From Pycnopodia helianthoides (lineage: Eukaryota; Echinodermata; Asteroidea; Forcipulatida; Asteriidae), in NCBI GenBank assembly GCA_032158295.1, contig CM063254.1:5610326-5674325 (forward strand): a stretch of 64,000 nucleotides of DNA, written 5' to 3'. Position 1 is the first letter of the stretch. Every line of letters begins with the position of its first letter. A program made the translations under genes and the position numbers. This document shows, in pieces, positions 34,077 to 46,890 of this stretch. The notes under the pieces are model-generated. The model was not told the DNA's origin and made no database searches. It worked only from the letters and a program-made list of their open reading frames with translations.

Positions 34077-35907
34077 ACTCCTGTTTTAGAAGCAGCACAA
34101 CTCAAAAGAGAGAGAAATTTCAAATACATGATGGTGTTTAAGCGCAGACCTTAATATACAGTATTGCACATAGTTTTTGGTGTTACAGGTGGTGACACGT
34201 TCGGCATGTTACTTAGATTACGGACCGCCACCAGACCGAATGATAACTTTCCGCGCACATCCTTTTGAGGGCGCTACTGCGCCCGTTTTGTCGTTTTATT
34301 GCTATTCAACGCACGCCTTTTGATGTTAAGAACGGGATTGACTTTGTTTGAGTTTAAGTTTAAACGGGCCAGACTGACATGCTCTTCTGCTACTGAATAA
34401 AGAAAGTAACGGCTGTTGAACAAAACGTTCTGCGAACGGTCTTTCGATGGCTCGCTGCTTCGGTCACGCTTTTGCTATTCGGTACAGGCTTTTCGCTGGC
34501 TAAATTGAACTTGACTCTATTTACCTGTAAGTGAAACCAACAGAACCGATCTTCATATTGAACTCTATACGGAAAGACGAGTTCTGTACTCACGAAGTCC
34601 ATTAGATTGTGTACACCCCGGGATGTGGGTTAGAGGTTATGGCAATACTAGAAGAGGATCAAAACGATGAACCGTGGGAAGTTTCAATGTTATGAGAGGC
34701 TCTTTGTTCTGGATTCGTTTCACACCACTTCCCTTGGTTTTATCTGTAGTGATGCAATTCCACGGAGACTGTTGGACTCGCCAGGCCAAACGGTCATCCT
34801 CAAACAATGTCGCCCTCTCAAGGGAGTTACAAAACGCGCCACGAAATCGCGTCTAATAATAAACGGGGAAAAGTGGATCACCCAAAATAGCCCCCTGGGG
34901 AACACAAGACAAATCTGCGATCGGATGCTACATCGACCCAAGAAGGGTAAAAGGGAATCAGCTTTGGTTAAACATAATACCCGGTTCAGCTCTTCACCAC
35001 AAAGCACGGATGACGGTTCGGTCCATGCAAATAATATATTTAAAAGCCAAGGAGAGGCTGGTATAAACATTGCGCTGAAAGGCAAAACAGTGCTGAGCAT
35101 CCTTGTTGGCGAGAGGGGAAGCTATGGCTGATGATAGGGCTACGGCCCTGCAGCCACATGCAAATCGATAGCCACAGCCGCTCACCTCGGATACGGCCTT
35201 CGGGTACGTAAGCATTTCCACGAAAACATAATAGACCTATGCAGACAGGCACAAGACCTGATAATCTGGGGAGCGGGGGGGGGGGGGGGCAGAAGGGAAG
35301 TAAGCTTAAATTTATTGGGGGGGGGGGTGGGCAAACATAATTTTAATTTTGTGCGGCTGAAAAACCATTAACCTACCCCAATGACGGATTTACACCAGCG
35401 TTATTCTTGAGCTGGTGCAATGTAAACTAAATCGTAATAATATGGGTGCAATGGTTAGGGATTAAATTAAATTTGGTAGGGAGTAACTGGGGAATTACAC
35501 CCCCCCCCTCCCTCCAGCCCCCGTAGCGCTGCCGCTGGACTAGACAAAAGTTTCTCCTGACTGAGCTTGCTCCTTTAAGAATTAAGAGGGGTTGTCCTTC
35601 TAATTTCAGACAATACAGTACAAATTTATTACAAAAATGACATGTCAAGACAGAAGTGTATTCAATACATTGTACGCATTTACTGCAACTTAGGGTTTTT
35701 TGTAATCTCAATTTCTCTCCGGGATTCGGCACGTTTGTACTCGGAGGAAGACAATGGTTGAAGAGGGCTCATATATTTTGTGGAAATTAGAAATATTTGT
35801 AAAGATCTTCCAAAACTTGCCCAGATACACGCACAGAGTCAAACCTCGAGTTGTTTATTTCCGTGTTAGCATTATTCAGCAAAACTGCTGAATAATGACA
35901 ATGAAAT

Positions 35908-35941
<34 letters not shown>

Positions 35942-38900
35942 GTAATGACAAACAATATTTTACTTCAAGTTAACGGTAAAAATGATGATACACAAACATG
36001 GACATAAAATCCAATTTGCTCTTATGGTACTGAAATATTGTTCTATCTGAAAATGTTTGAGAAAATTGCGAGCGACCTGGAGAAAATCTATTGTTTTTTT
36101 TTATAACAAAAGGAAAACGTTGGGTAGCCTATGTATGCATTGTTAATTTATGTATAATTTATAGGAAGGATTTTAAAGTTGAAAAATGAAAGGTATGTGT
36201 CCAGTTTACAGCACATGGAAATGGTAGTTTTGTCAATGCTACGCCAAGCGGCGATGCCCTCCTATAAAAAATTTAAGAAAAAGCTTTATAACACTTACTT
36301 GCAGATTTCGTTTCGAAACGTCACATTTTCACCGATACAGGCTGAAGTGAAATGCCGATAAGAGATGGGTATCTGACCTATCCGTGAGTTGCGGAATATT
36401 CATCGGAACTATCTCCGGGGTGTGGGAAAGAGCCCCTTTTTGCCTCCGGCAAGGTCATAACTTTACACGGGGGACAGTTATTGCATGTTTCTGTCAGCGT
36501 CAAAAACAATCATGCAAATCCGATCGTCAAATTAATACAACAGATGAAAAAAGTGCAGTTGAGTCTTGAGTTCACTATAAAACAACGCCAGGTGTGGATC
36601 CATAATACAATACGTTTGGTGAATTTGATTTAATTTTCTTATGCTTGCCGGTAAACGGGAGATTTTAAAACTGCAGTGTGGCTCTCAAGTATGCAGCCAA
36701 AATATAGATATGCAATCTGTGTACACCGGACGATCAAGAATGACCGTGTTTCCAAGTCATTTAGAGCCAAATGATGAAGAAATAAATCTTTGATTCATCA
36801 AACCAAAGATTCTGACAGTGGTCGATTGCATCTCGTGACAAGTTTGACCGGGGACTCCTTCAAAAGTCAAGGTCCGTCAATGGCCACGGCTCATTATAAT
36901 GCATAATATCTGGTAGGCCTATGGTAGGTCTAACACTTCTGCCATTATTTGTGCTGCTGCCTTTACCTATTTCGTTAATTACCGAAATCGACTCGGTGGG
37001 TAGTTGAACCGTTCTTGAAGACCCTTGTTATCGCCTCTACCCAAAATAGATGCACCCCTCGCAAGAATATCTGCCGGTTCCCGCAAGTCGTTTTGCTCAA
37101 GCATTATACCTATGGCAGTGGAAGGTTGACGGAGTATGAGGTTTTTGCACGTCCCCCCAAAAAATAGTCGATTGGGTATAGATGAAGAAGAAAAAGCGAT
37201 GTGCGGATAAGATGCAGGTGGTTTTCCTGCCCGATTCTCCCGCCATTTCAACATGAAGTTATTGAGCTGTTTATCGAATGATCTAAGAAATGCGACCGGT
37301 GAAGTGGGTTGCGTTGATACGTCTCGAAGTCAGTGTAAGGATTGCGTGCACGCTTCGTTTGAGACTGCTCCAATACAAAGAATCCGTGGGGTTCATTTTT
37401 CTATTTTTTTCCTTCTTCTTCACCAAGAGCAAAGGATACCCCAACCTTTCAGAAAAAAGTTCAGTCGTGGAGGAGCAGCAGCTGAAGTCAGTGTGTAATC
37501 ATGAATGATACATGAGCTACACTTGGTTGGTTAGGATAGTGTACCAAGGCGTTCAATGTTAAAGACGTTGCATCAAAACCGGTGATAATTAGAGGCAAAT
37601 AAAATGTAGATGATCTATAAAGCTGACACATGTACAAAATGTACAGGCACTCACAATAAATTGCCATGGTTGGCTCTTTGATGAAATGGTACGTTTGTAT
37701 TGGGCATAGATCTATACACAAAAAAACTGTACACAAAAACAAATGTACGAATTAGACTTCTCTAGAGCTTGAACACCTATGGACCCCTTGCACGTGACGT
37801 CACAAGACCCCAAAACAGCGTCCTCACCGATGTCAATGAAGACCTATCATTGGCTGACAGTAAAGTGCTCGGTTCGTACACGCGTGCACGTTTCCATTGT
37901 TTGACGTCAGCAATGGCGGCCAATGCAATGGATTTATTCCAGTTAAATTTGAAAGTTTCTTTTCTTATATGGTGCCTTTTCAGGCGGTTAAAAAATGCAA
38001 TGGTTCACCATCGCTTTAATGCTGGAGACGCAGTTGGCAATTCCAATTACCGCTTGCAGTTTATTGACCGGGTCTCAGATTAAAGTAATTCGCAAAGTGT
38101 TAACTGAAAAGGGAACCAGATCCAAAATCGAGCGGGTACCAGCTTGTACCGAATCGATGGTATGAGGCAGCATGTGAGCACATGGAAGTGTCTCTAGGTA
38201 TTTTGTATTCTTCTCTAAGGACAGTTTTCCGCAGCCTTTCTTCGATTTGAATGTGACTGTACTCTGGTGTTAGCACTTAGACCTAAACGCCTTGTTGAAA
38301 CGTCTATAAATAGCACCCGAATGCAGGGTCTGGGTAGACACTGATGGGGAGACTGTTCAATGTCAGTCGCTAACGGTTTATCCATTTCCAACGCCGGTGT
38401 ATAACTAACATCACCATGGAGGATCTTCTTAACTAAAGATCTTTCTTTGGGCACGGGGCAAACTTATTTATTTATTTTCTAAATGTATATATGCGCAATA
38501 ATTTAATTAAGTAGGTCTGCGCGTTGACGGGCCACTTGAACTGCGCTAAGTCCACCGAACTCCTGTGCACACATAGTCTTCATTTCCATGTGTAGTTAAG
38601 TTACAAGGCCCAATTCTGGAGCTTCACCGTGGGTATCAGAGAGAATCGTACCGGGCAATTGAAATCGTGCCTGTCCAAGCGAGTAAAAATTGACCAAAAA
38701 ACCTTGCTTGAATTGGATCGCATGAGCTCTCACCAGATGTACATATTGAATATCAGACTGGTTTGATTAAACGATGGTGGGGGGATCCCTTTAAAATAAA
38801 ATTGCTTAGCTCGGATTACATAAGGTATACAGGTGAACAGGAGGTGATCGATACCCACCGCCGATGGAGAGTTTCCGTTTTTGTGCGCGATACTATTTTT

Positions 38901-39379
38901 CTTAGGCTGATTGATCCGCGTTTACGTGTCGGCTTCATCCCCTCCAGGTCTTCATCTCTGATTCTTCATCCCCGCTATCTGTGCTCCAATGACCCACGGA
39001 TTCCATTATATCCCCCCGCTAGATTGGGAGATTTACCTCCCTTTACTGAGACCTTATGGTTTTTGAGTTGTTTGTGATTTACGCATTACACCCCTTGGCA
39101 ACTGCTTTTAATAATGTTTTTCCCCGATTTCTCATCTTATCAATGACAGTATAATTTTGTTTTTGTTTTTTTGCGTGGGTTAATTGCGTGACTTAAATTT
39201 TCATTGCAGCAGAGTTGCGTACGTCAAAGAATTCCACAGTCTTCAGACATTTTGTCAGGATATTGCTTCAGTCTGACATCGCCTTTCAAGCTTTCTCACA
39301 ATATTTATCTTAGATAAGCCTACGTCGCCTTTGAACACTCAATCTTTGCTTCGACACGTTTGCAAACTTTCTTTATTAG

Positions 39380-39515
39380 TGTGTCAAAACGCGGAATCTG
39401 TGTCAAAATAACGCAGAATCCGAGTTATAATGCCGTTATAACCACTTTTCGGGTCAGTCAGGCCCCCTTGGACATGGAATCTGGGTCGATACCGACGCGC
39501 TTCTTTTTAGAGTGT
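39380..39515. mobile_element. GGGTCA-type MITE, copy 6
   Basis: Contains GTCAAAACGCGGAATCTG, GTCAAAATAACGCAGAATCC, TTTTCGGGTCAGTCAGGCCC, ATCTGGGTCGATACCGACG and the right terminus CTTTTTAGAGTGT. The left end is degenerate. Non-coding. Confidence 0.8.
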
Positions 39516-40188
39516 ATACTGATGTACAAAACCAACGGGTGTTTAACTTAACCCAGAATTTTAATTTGTTTTACTTCCCTTAAATTGGATTCATTACCCT
39601 TCTATATCCCAAACATTGCATCTAATATACAAAGAAAATTAATAAAGAGAGATAAATTTATGTGCGTCTAAAATTTAATCTCAAGGAGTTTAACGTTCCT
39701 TTGTCTGATTTTCTATCGCAAAAACTTCCACCATGATAGTTATTTTCAACTTGGCTTGGTGACAGACCAACTCACTGGTGTCATGAGTAGTATATACTAA
39801 GTCACCCACACCTAATTTTTGTTGAGTATTACTCACCGGTGCGCAGCCCGCGAGTATATACTATAAATACGCTCTTGTTGTATTGATTGGTGTACATTAC
39901 CCACCATCGCAATGCCAGTACTTTGGGAGTTCAATTGCTGCCATAATGGTATAAATATAACATTGTCATACGCTAAGAATAGAAGATAATTAAATTTACT
40001 TATTCAAATTTATGCAAGCATGTCAGACTCACGTAATGTGTGGATTTTTACGGTACCGGTACCCGTAAATTGATTGGCACCCAGACTGCGCTGCAAGGTA
40101 AATACCGGTAACCGGTAATGGAAATGATTTACGGTGCCTCGAATCCAAATAAAGCTCACCGACTAGCCTACCAGGTACACTTGGACAG

Positions 40189-40486
40189 TATGTATTGACT
40201 CTATCGTGATAGTGCAAAGTACTTTATGGATACTAGCGTCTCCTTAAATAATATAAAAAGATGACCGTAGTTAAACGTAACGTGCATGGTAAGGCAAGTT
40301 AGACAATGGTGAAAACTAAACTAAACATTATGTATTGACTCTATCTTGGTAGTGCGAAATACTATGTGGATACCAGCGTCTAAATAAATAAATTAATAAC
40401 ATAACATAACATAAAGGGGGTGACTGTAGTTAAACGTAACATGCACGGCATTGCGTGTTACACAATGGTGAGCATTAAACTAAACC
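40189..40486. repeat. Two tandem copies of a ~140-base unit
   Basis: TATGTATTGACTCTATC begins both units (40189 and 40329). They share GATAGTGCAAAGTACT/GGTAGTGCGAAATACT, the TACTAGCGTCT/TACCAGCGTCT block, GTAGTTAAACGTAAC and ACAATGGTGA. The second has an extra AACATAACATAACATAA expansion. No coding frame persists through the units. It is a local duplication, possibly the remnant of a longer satellite. Confidence 0.85.
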
Positions 40487-41157
40487 ATATATTCCCTTAA
40501 GCATTAGCACTAATCGTTAGTACACTGACTACATTGTTTTATTGATTCTTTGTTCAGCCCCAAACTAATGTTTTATGGAAGCAGACTTTTTAAAGTATTG
40601 ATTACCAGCAAATTTGCAAGGCCTTCTGACACTACCATACGATACAAAGTCGGACACTGCTGCAGTGCGACCAGCAACAATTTGCAAATTGTTATGTAAG
40701 ATCACACTTTTATTATAACATATGTAGATCACGTGCCATAATTATGTTCTTAAGTTTGACGGTACCCAATTTTTGGTGAAATGCAACTATTGTATTTGCA
40801 TACTGGTAACCGTTGCTGTGTCAATGGGAACCATCGTGTACCAAGATTGCAACGCACCAGCGATTATGACGTAATTTACGTATCAGAATCACGTGGTTAC
40901 TTGTATGAATCGTCTGCTACTTGCGGAAGGTCGGTATATAGAGTCGTCTGGACGTTACTGTATTGTTAATATCGTGTGGGGAGATCATGGTTGAAATGTA
41001 TAAATTCATTTGACGCCGTATGACATGTGTTTCAATTGTAATGAAGGCTAAAGACAATCAATAGATTCAATCAAATAATATTTACAGGCAGGTGCACGCC
41101 TGCTTTTTTCCGTGTCTCCATTGAAAGGAGATTTTTGCCTTGTGAAATTGTTAACAA
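40487..41157. other. No gene recognised
   Basis: AT-rich unique sequence. The 62-codon plus frame at 40781-40969 shows no recognisable motif. Confidence 0.5.
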
Positions 41158-41333
41158 CGCAGGGCCGAATTTCATGAAGCTGTGAAGCACACAAATCTTT
41201 GCTAATAGCACAGAACAGAAATCAGCCAAAAAAGCCTTGTGATGTATGATCGTTTATACCTGGTTCCCGGCAAATTTTTGTTTGGCAGAGATAAAAAAAT
41301 TGGTGAAGCACCAAGCTTATTCAAATTGGGCCT
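41158..41333. mobile_element. GGGCCC-type MITE, diverged copy
   Basis: Starts GCAGGGCCGAATTTCATGAAG and ends AAGCTTATTCAAATTGGGCCT, the inverted termini of the family whose clean copy is at 56875-57071. The centre (CAGCCAAAAAAGCC and TGATGTATGATCG) is diverged. Non-coding, old copy. Confidence 0.78.
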
Positions 41334-41595
41334 ACATGATGTTGTTATGTTGAATACCTTTGTGTTTGAAACTTATGTGGTACAAGTCATTTGCAGCTAA
41401 TTATTTTGGTGGAGTTGAACGCAAAGGATACTCGTCCGTTAACATGTGTACACTAAGAGATATGGGGCATCAGATTTACGGATCAGTATTTGCTTTTCTG
41501 TCCCTCGCCCATCTTTTGGTATATTGTCTTGTATTTCGCTGTGTACTGTTTTTTTTTTATATGGCAAATCAAATAATAATATAATAATAATAATA
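41334..41595. other. No gene recognised; ends in ATA repeat
   Basis: A 74-codon plus frame at 41360-41584 lies just upstream of an (ATA)n/(TAA)n microsatellite at about 41572-41595. No domain is recognisable. Confidence 0.5.
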
Positions 41596-41858
41596 ACAGT
41601 CTAAAAACTCCCGTTTTCCCCTGGTATCCGGGTCCCAGGTACCCTTACCCACTTCTGGGTTACACTGACCCCGAAACTGGTTTTAAAATTGGGGACTTTG
41701 ACTCGGATTCTGCGTCAGTTTGACACAATTTGGGGGTTATTTTGACAACGTTTCCGTGCCACACTGAAACAGACATGGATCAGACCCACTGCGACTCGGA
41801 CTCGGGGTCAATTCTGACTCTGAATCCGGGTCAATTCTGACCCGGAAGTTTTTTACGC
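41596..41858. mobile_element. GGGTCA-type MITE, copy 7 (longest)
   Basis: Left ACAGTCTAAAAACTCCCG; body with CCGGGTCCCAGG, CTGGGTTACACTGACCCCG, ATTCTGCGTCAGTTTGACAC, and two successive GGGTCAATTCTGAC units near the right end (41806-41844). The right terminus is altered (GTTTTTTACGCC). The tandem doubling of the terminal GGGTCA palindrome distinguishes this copy. Confidence 0.85.
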
Positions 41859-42130
41859 CACCTCCACTTTCCACATACTGGCATAAATTCAAACAACAAT
41901 AATGTCTCACACCGGACGATGGGTGTCAATAATAACAAATATAAAATCAATTTATTATATTATTAATCAACAATTCTTTGTTAACCCCCCCCCGGTCATT
42001 ATTATTTCAATAATATGAATTTCTCCTTCGGATACCCAAGAATTGAAAAATCACCAAGATGATAATAATGACGTCTTCTATATCGCCGGTACCCACAAAA
42101 GTGCTCATGGTGCTTGTGCAATTAGGAAAT
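41859..42130. other. Short unique gap between MITEs
   Basis: AT-rich, with a C run at about 41985-41993. Nothing else seen. Confidence 0.5.
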
Positions 42131-42493
42131 GTAACTCACTGTAAAGAACTTTTAGTGTTGCGTTCTCTTTTAAATTAGAATTTCCAACATTCAACATCAC
42201 TCCCTGGTGGTTTCTTTGTCTGTGACAAAAATTTAAGCAAATCATCTGAGGATTATGGGCGCTTTTCTCTGGAGGGACAGAGAAGGAACACTAAAATTAA
42301 TCCCCCCCCCCAAATGTTAAATTCAAATGTCAACTTTGTAATACCATGGGACTTCAGGCTGTGTACTCTTCTGCATTATTAATGAAGCTACAGAAGGTGT
42401 TGTGGCAGGTTTGAGATGTATTATTCCTCCGTACGAATGAAGTGTTCTACGATGTGTGCACTTAAACACTAAAAGTTCTTTACAGTGAATTAC
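42131..42493. mobile_element. TIR element with GTAACTCACTGTAAAG termini (363 bases)
   Basis: Left GTAACTCACTGTAAAGAACT followed by TTTAGTGTT; right is its complement (ACACTAAAAGTTCTTTACAG, TGAATTAC). The inverted repeats are about 29 bases with one mismatch. A C run lies inside at 42302-42310. No transposase frame. I saw no second copy in the window. Confidence 0.85.
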
Positions 42494-42734
42494 ATGTCAT
42501 AACTGTAGAGGACTCAATGCATTTCCTTCTTTCAGTGGCAGTGGAGTAATAACTAATGCATCCATATAGCATTGTTCAACTATAATGGTTGAATGTAAGT
42601 GCTGAAGGAGACACCGGAAATGAAGATACCGTTCGCGGAAAAAGGTTTTTCATTTACACTATCATAACAAAATGTGATATCATTTAAATTCCAAGCAGCA
42701 CTCAAGAATGGCTATCCTCCGTGCAATCTCCCAA

Positions 42735-43092
42735 ACATAGACCTTGTGACATGTGACGTAACATCTTTACAAAAAGAGCCACAAAGCCTGGACTTTCTTC
42801 TGACACGAGTTGACACAACCCAAAGCAGGAAAACATTCAACCTGATACTTTTACGGGGATTGTATCCGTCTGATTTTTATCATCTCTTGATTACGGAAAA
42901 AGGGGGCTTTTAATATCTCAAATCTTGTTCAGCTGTTACTTTTATAACCGTTGGATTTATAACCTATGTGGAAATTGTTCAAACACAAAGTATAAATTTT
43001 CCATCTTATGACCAGTGTATATATTGCCTGCCAGAAAGGCCATGGAATGTACAAGGTCACTCTTTTTGTAAACACAAAATGTTATATGGCCA
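42735..43092. mobile_element. TIR element with TATAGACC-type termini, uninterrupted copy
   Basis: Homologous to the outer parts of 7786-8508: ACATAGACCTTGTGACATG, AAAGCCTGGACTTTC, GGAAAACATTCAACCTG, TGCCTGCCAGAAAGGCC and ACAAGGTCACTCTTTTTGTA. It lacks the 381-base TTAA MITE and so represents the empty site. Termini are more diverged than at 7786-8508. Confidence 0.85.
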
Positions 43093-43594
43093 ATCGGTCG
43101 TAGAATAAACATGTGTTTTTTGTGGCAAGACGTTCTTTTGCGAAGAGTTGTTCGAACCGCACTTTGTAAACATCACGAGGCAAACCGACCGAAAATGGCC
43201 GCCTGCTAAAAGAAAAAACTATACAATCGGAAAGGATATCAGAAAAAAATTGAAGTGCGATCCCTTCGGATCGCCTGAAAGGCCAAAGGGTCTTGGAAAG
43301 CAATCGCCCACAAACTTTGGATATTGCTTGTTGGATTACAGGATTAAAGGCTGATCCCTAGATCATGCTATTCTGTATGAGGGGAAACAAAAACGTGCTG
43401 AGGGGGGCTACCGCTGAACCTTGGTCGAAATGTGTATTTATTTATTTATTTTTTAACTTATTTTTTGCAACTTGTTTTTCCATTCGATTTGGAGCTTTGA
43501 TATTGTGTCGTTGATCAGGTGCCGTAACTGACCGACCATTGACCAGTACATACCTTCGAAACTGCAATTGTTTTATACCCAATGTTTTAAACAA
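43093..43594. other. No gene recognised
   Basis: Overlapping plus (43148-43354) and minus (43082-43303) frames of about 70 codons show no known motif and begin within the repeat. A small inverted repeat GATCCCTTCGGATC is at 43259-43272. Confidence 0.45.
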
Positions 43595-43931
43595 TTAAAG
43601 GCAAAGTATACCTTTAGTTTTTTGGACCGTTTGATTGTTTAATCCTATACAAATGTAGATAATGTACAGTAAAACTTACCTGTGAAAATTTCATTTCAAA
43701 AGGTGGTCGCGTTTTTGAAATATCGCCAAAATCCGCAGCGAATAAGTCTCAGATTCAAATTTTTGGGGGATAAAAACTGACACCCTCTTCCATATCAACA
43801 TTATTTTGAATTGAAATATTTATCAAAATGCTTTATACCATCGAAAGTTGCTGTACTTCTAACCAAGTCAGTTTTTATTGCCATTCATTTTTAGAGTGAT
43901 TAGGCCTACCAATCGTGTACCTTCACTTTAA
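43595..43931. mobile_element. TTAA-flanked MITE family D, copy 2 (337 bases)
   Basis: TTAAAGGCAAAGTATACC at the left, GTGTACCTTCACTTTAA at the right. Shares the body of 33339-33744 but lacks the central hairpin block between CGCAGCGAATAA and TTTTGGGGGA. Non-coding. Confidence 0.9.
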
Positions 43932-44783
43932 TAGGGAATCTCTGAGAATAAATACAACGAGTATACGCGGTATATGATGTATTCATAATCGTTTGGCGGG
44001 CAAAGACAATTTGACTGAAGCCGAACATGGAGCCGCGACATCATCATTGTATATTGTGATTGTATATAAAACTAGTTTGTTAATAAAACAAAAATTGTCT
44101 TTCAAACGAGCTGTAATTCAGTTCAATCAAAAGAGTTCCGGGCACGAGCAGTGTGCAATTTATTTGATTTTATTGTTAATGAATGAATTCTTTAATTTTG
44201 ATTAATTAATTAATAAGAGTAATAATAATTGAAAAAACTCTTAACAAAGATTGAGGCACATGTAAACAGTACGATACACGAAATATTTACAATAATAATA
44301 ATACGATACATTTACGGTAACGCATAACGCAGGAGCCGCTATGCGCAACACAAAACATAAAACAATTAAATAAATGAAGCAATTTGTTACAAAAATGTAG
44401 ATTCAAACAAGCGAGTCTTAAAAAGTCCATTGAAAATCAGAACAGAGTCGGCTTGGCAAATATGAACCGGTAAGTCATTCCATAGTGTAGGTGCAAAGAA
44501 GTTGAAGTTTGACCATAGAATTCTGTGGAAACAGTAGTTTGCGTCAGTAAGGAACGGCCAGCAGAAAGAGAAACTTTTAATCTTAGCAAACGAACGGCAT
44601 CAAAGTAACGAATACAGCTAAAAGCACGAAATGTAAAAAGACAACTTAAACTTGTCACACAGTCTGCTTCCCTTGTGGTGTATTACTTGATATTTAAATG
44701 TATGATCCTAACTACTTTCGACTTACGTATCATAATATAAATGTTTACACAGCAAGATATTTTAAATTGTACTTTGTGATAAC
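43932..44783. other. No gene recognised
   Basis: AT-rich, with ATTAATTAATTAATAA-type runs near 44200-44215 and AATAATAATAATA near 44290. The 73-codon minus frame at 44437-44658 is anonymous. Confidence 0.5.
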
Positions 44784-45120
44784 ATGGAGCTATAGCTCAA
44801 TGGTGATCATTACGACCCTACCAAAAAGGAACGTTTTCTATAAATCTAGTTTGTGGTGTGAACTATAGTGTCAGAGATATACCCTTGTCGTCCACACCAA
44901 GCCCCCGGTTTCACACAAAAATGCTAAGATCTAAAGAGGGACAAAGCTTTCCTTTTAAGAACGAGTTACCCAGCCGCAAATGCCGTATTATTTATGTAGA
45001 GCAGAATTTGTCATTTTGAGGGGTAAACTTAGACGAATTGTCTAGAGCGGGATTTGAACCTGCGACACCATCGTTTGCATGCCAGTGTTCCACCAACTGA
45101 GCTATTTATCTCTATGTTTT
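44784..45120. mobile_element. Element with tRNA-like ends in inverted orientation
   Basis: The left end, ACATGGAGCTATAGCTCAAT, resembles a tRNA 5' half reading rightward. The right end, read on the minus strand, gives GATAAATAGCTCAGTTGGTG, a good A box, and within 50 bases GGTTCAAATCC, an exact B box. A cloverleaf drawn for 45041-45113 (-) has poor acceptor and anticodon stems, so it is a tRNA pseudogene or tRNA-derived SINE head and not a working tRNA. The two ends together look like a composite or foldback derived from tRNA-like sequences. Confidence 0.6.
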
Positions 45121-45641
45121 TGGTCGTCCCCCCTATTTTGTCAACAATTTTGATTAGTAATTTTTAAGGCAGTTCTTTGGAAATAGGTGTAAGACCTTCC
45201 ATGTTTGGCTCAACGAGTCCAAGTTAAAAGAGAGAGAGAAAAAAAAAACCACCACAGACGAGAAGGGACTATCAAATGTTATTCGTTCAGTTTGTTGTAT
45301 AAGTTAGCAAAAGTTAATATTTCCAAGTAGACACGAAACTTACACTTAGTAGTGACCGATAGTTCAAACGTTAAACGATTATCAACAATGGTATTGTCAG
45401 AATAGCAACTACAGATGATAAACGACAATAATATATTACGACCGCCCAATAATATTGAAAAACAGCCGGGCAGGCTCTGCTATTATTGATTTGACGGTAA
45501 GGAATAAACACTAAAATCAAATAAATTACCACTCTGTTCGTGCCCCGGGAACTCTAATTACGGCATTGAATTACAGTTGGCTCGAAAGACAGATGTTTGC
45601 CTAATTTTTGATTTCAGTAGCGGGGGCGGGGATGCCACGCC
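45121..45641. other. No gene recognised
   Basis: Unique AT-rich sequence with short A runs. No supported exon. Confidence 0.5.
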
Positions 45642-45840
45642 ATAAAAGCTCCTGGGTCAGAATTGACCCGGATTTCTGGCCCCATGGGGCCTGAACCATT
45701 TCTGGGTTAGGCTGATCCGGAACTGGTTAAAAAGAGCGATTTTTATTCGGATTCTGTGTCAGTTTAACCCATTTTGGGTTCATTTTTAAACAGATTCCGG
45801 GTCATCCGGGTCAATTCCGACCATGGAGTTTTTAGAGTGT
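45642..45840. mobile_element. GGGTCA-type MITE, copy 8
   Basis: Left ATAAAAGCTCCTGGGTCAG; body with TGGGTCAGAATTGACCCGG, TGGGTTAGGCTGATCCGG, ATTCTGTGTCAGTTTAACCC and CGGGTCAATTCCGACC; right end GTTTTTAGAGTGT. Non-coding. Confidence 0.86.
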
Positions 45841-46304
45841 ATTGTATAAGCAGGGGGTAGTGTTTCTACCGCCATGGAATAAGCGTAGGCTCAAGGGAAG
45901 GTTTAGGTGTGTACCCCCACCCTTTGCACATAGGATTGGACCCTCTGGCTTTACCCCGCACCCCTTCGCCCACCCCGACCCCCCGTGTACTTCACTCGTA
46001 CACATCCCGATATTGATGTGTATTGGACCCACAACTCAATTCTGCGTGATATTTATCTCTTGATGAGCGTCCAAATAACAAAAACGTCCCCAATATTCTT
46101 CAAAAAACTGATTGAATATCAGCTGTTCTGTTTCATGTTATGAGGTCCTCTTGTCAAAACTGAAACTTCCAGTGAAATATCTTCAAAAAACTAAGAATCT
46201 TGATCATGATATGGACCTCCTGTGTTCCTCCCATTTATCGCAACGTCTTCAGACTGATCCTTCAAGTAAAAATTGTCCTCTATAGCTTTATACATCAGAT
46301 GGGT
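45841..46304. other. No gene recognised
   Basis: A proline- and histidine-rich plus frame and a glycine-rich minus frame overlap at 45832-46063, without a domain; the bias follows from local C-rich sequence. Confidence 0.5.
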
Positions 46305-46428
46305 ATTGGGTCGTGTCCAAAATAGCGGCTGCGGCTGTGGCTGTTGCTAGGGGCAGCCTATGCTTCAACGCATGTTGACATGGTGATGCAGTCTCAGCCG
46401 TAGCCGCCAATTCGGAAACATCATTGGT
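46305..46428. mobile_element. Short foldback with GCGGCTGCGGCTG arms
   Basis: Left ATTGGGTCGTGTCCAAAATA followed by GCGGCTGCGGCTG; right CAGCCGTAGCCGCCAATTC and GGAAACATCATTGGT. Inverted arms of about 33 bases with mismatches, 124 bases overall. Resembles, from memory, a common echinoderm repeat; related words occur at 35150-35185 (GATAGCCACAGCCGC). Confidence 0.72.
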
Positions 46429-46504
46429 CAGATATTCCTATTGTGGCCAGGTCAGGCATGTCCGAGTCACGCTACGTTGAGCTTTTGTTTAAATGAAACT
46501 TTGT

Positions 46505-46890
<386 letters not shown>

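Larger units (their letters stand above)
33745..40188. other. Long stretch without recognisable gene
   Basis: Holds a perfect hairpin at 34043-34076, a 154-codon plus frame at 34667-35131 overlapped by a 126-codon minus frame, G runs at 35275-35289 and near 35318-35327, a C run near 35502-35511, a hairpin at 35870-35896 (ATTATTCAGC arms), a T run of 29 at 35910-35938, and a GGGTCA-type element at 39380-39515. A TGACGTCAC sequence lies at 37795. The 104-codon frames at 37769-38083 and 38763-39077 have no known motif. Confidence 0.45.

Noticed and set aside
34667..35131. 154-codon plus frame, with a 126-codon frame on the opposite strand, as a gene
   Set aside because: No recognisable domain, no splice support, and equally open on both strands; kept only as an anonymous stretch.
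45041..45113. Functional tRNA gene on the minus strand
   Set aside because: A and B boxes are good but the acceptor and anticodon stems do not pair; more likely a pseudogene or SINE head.
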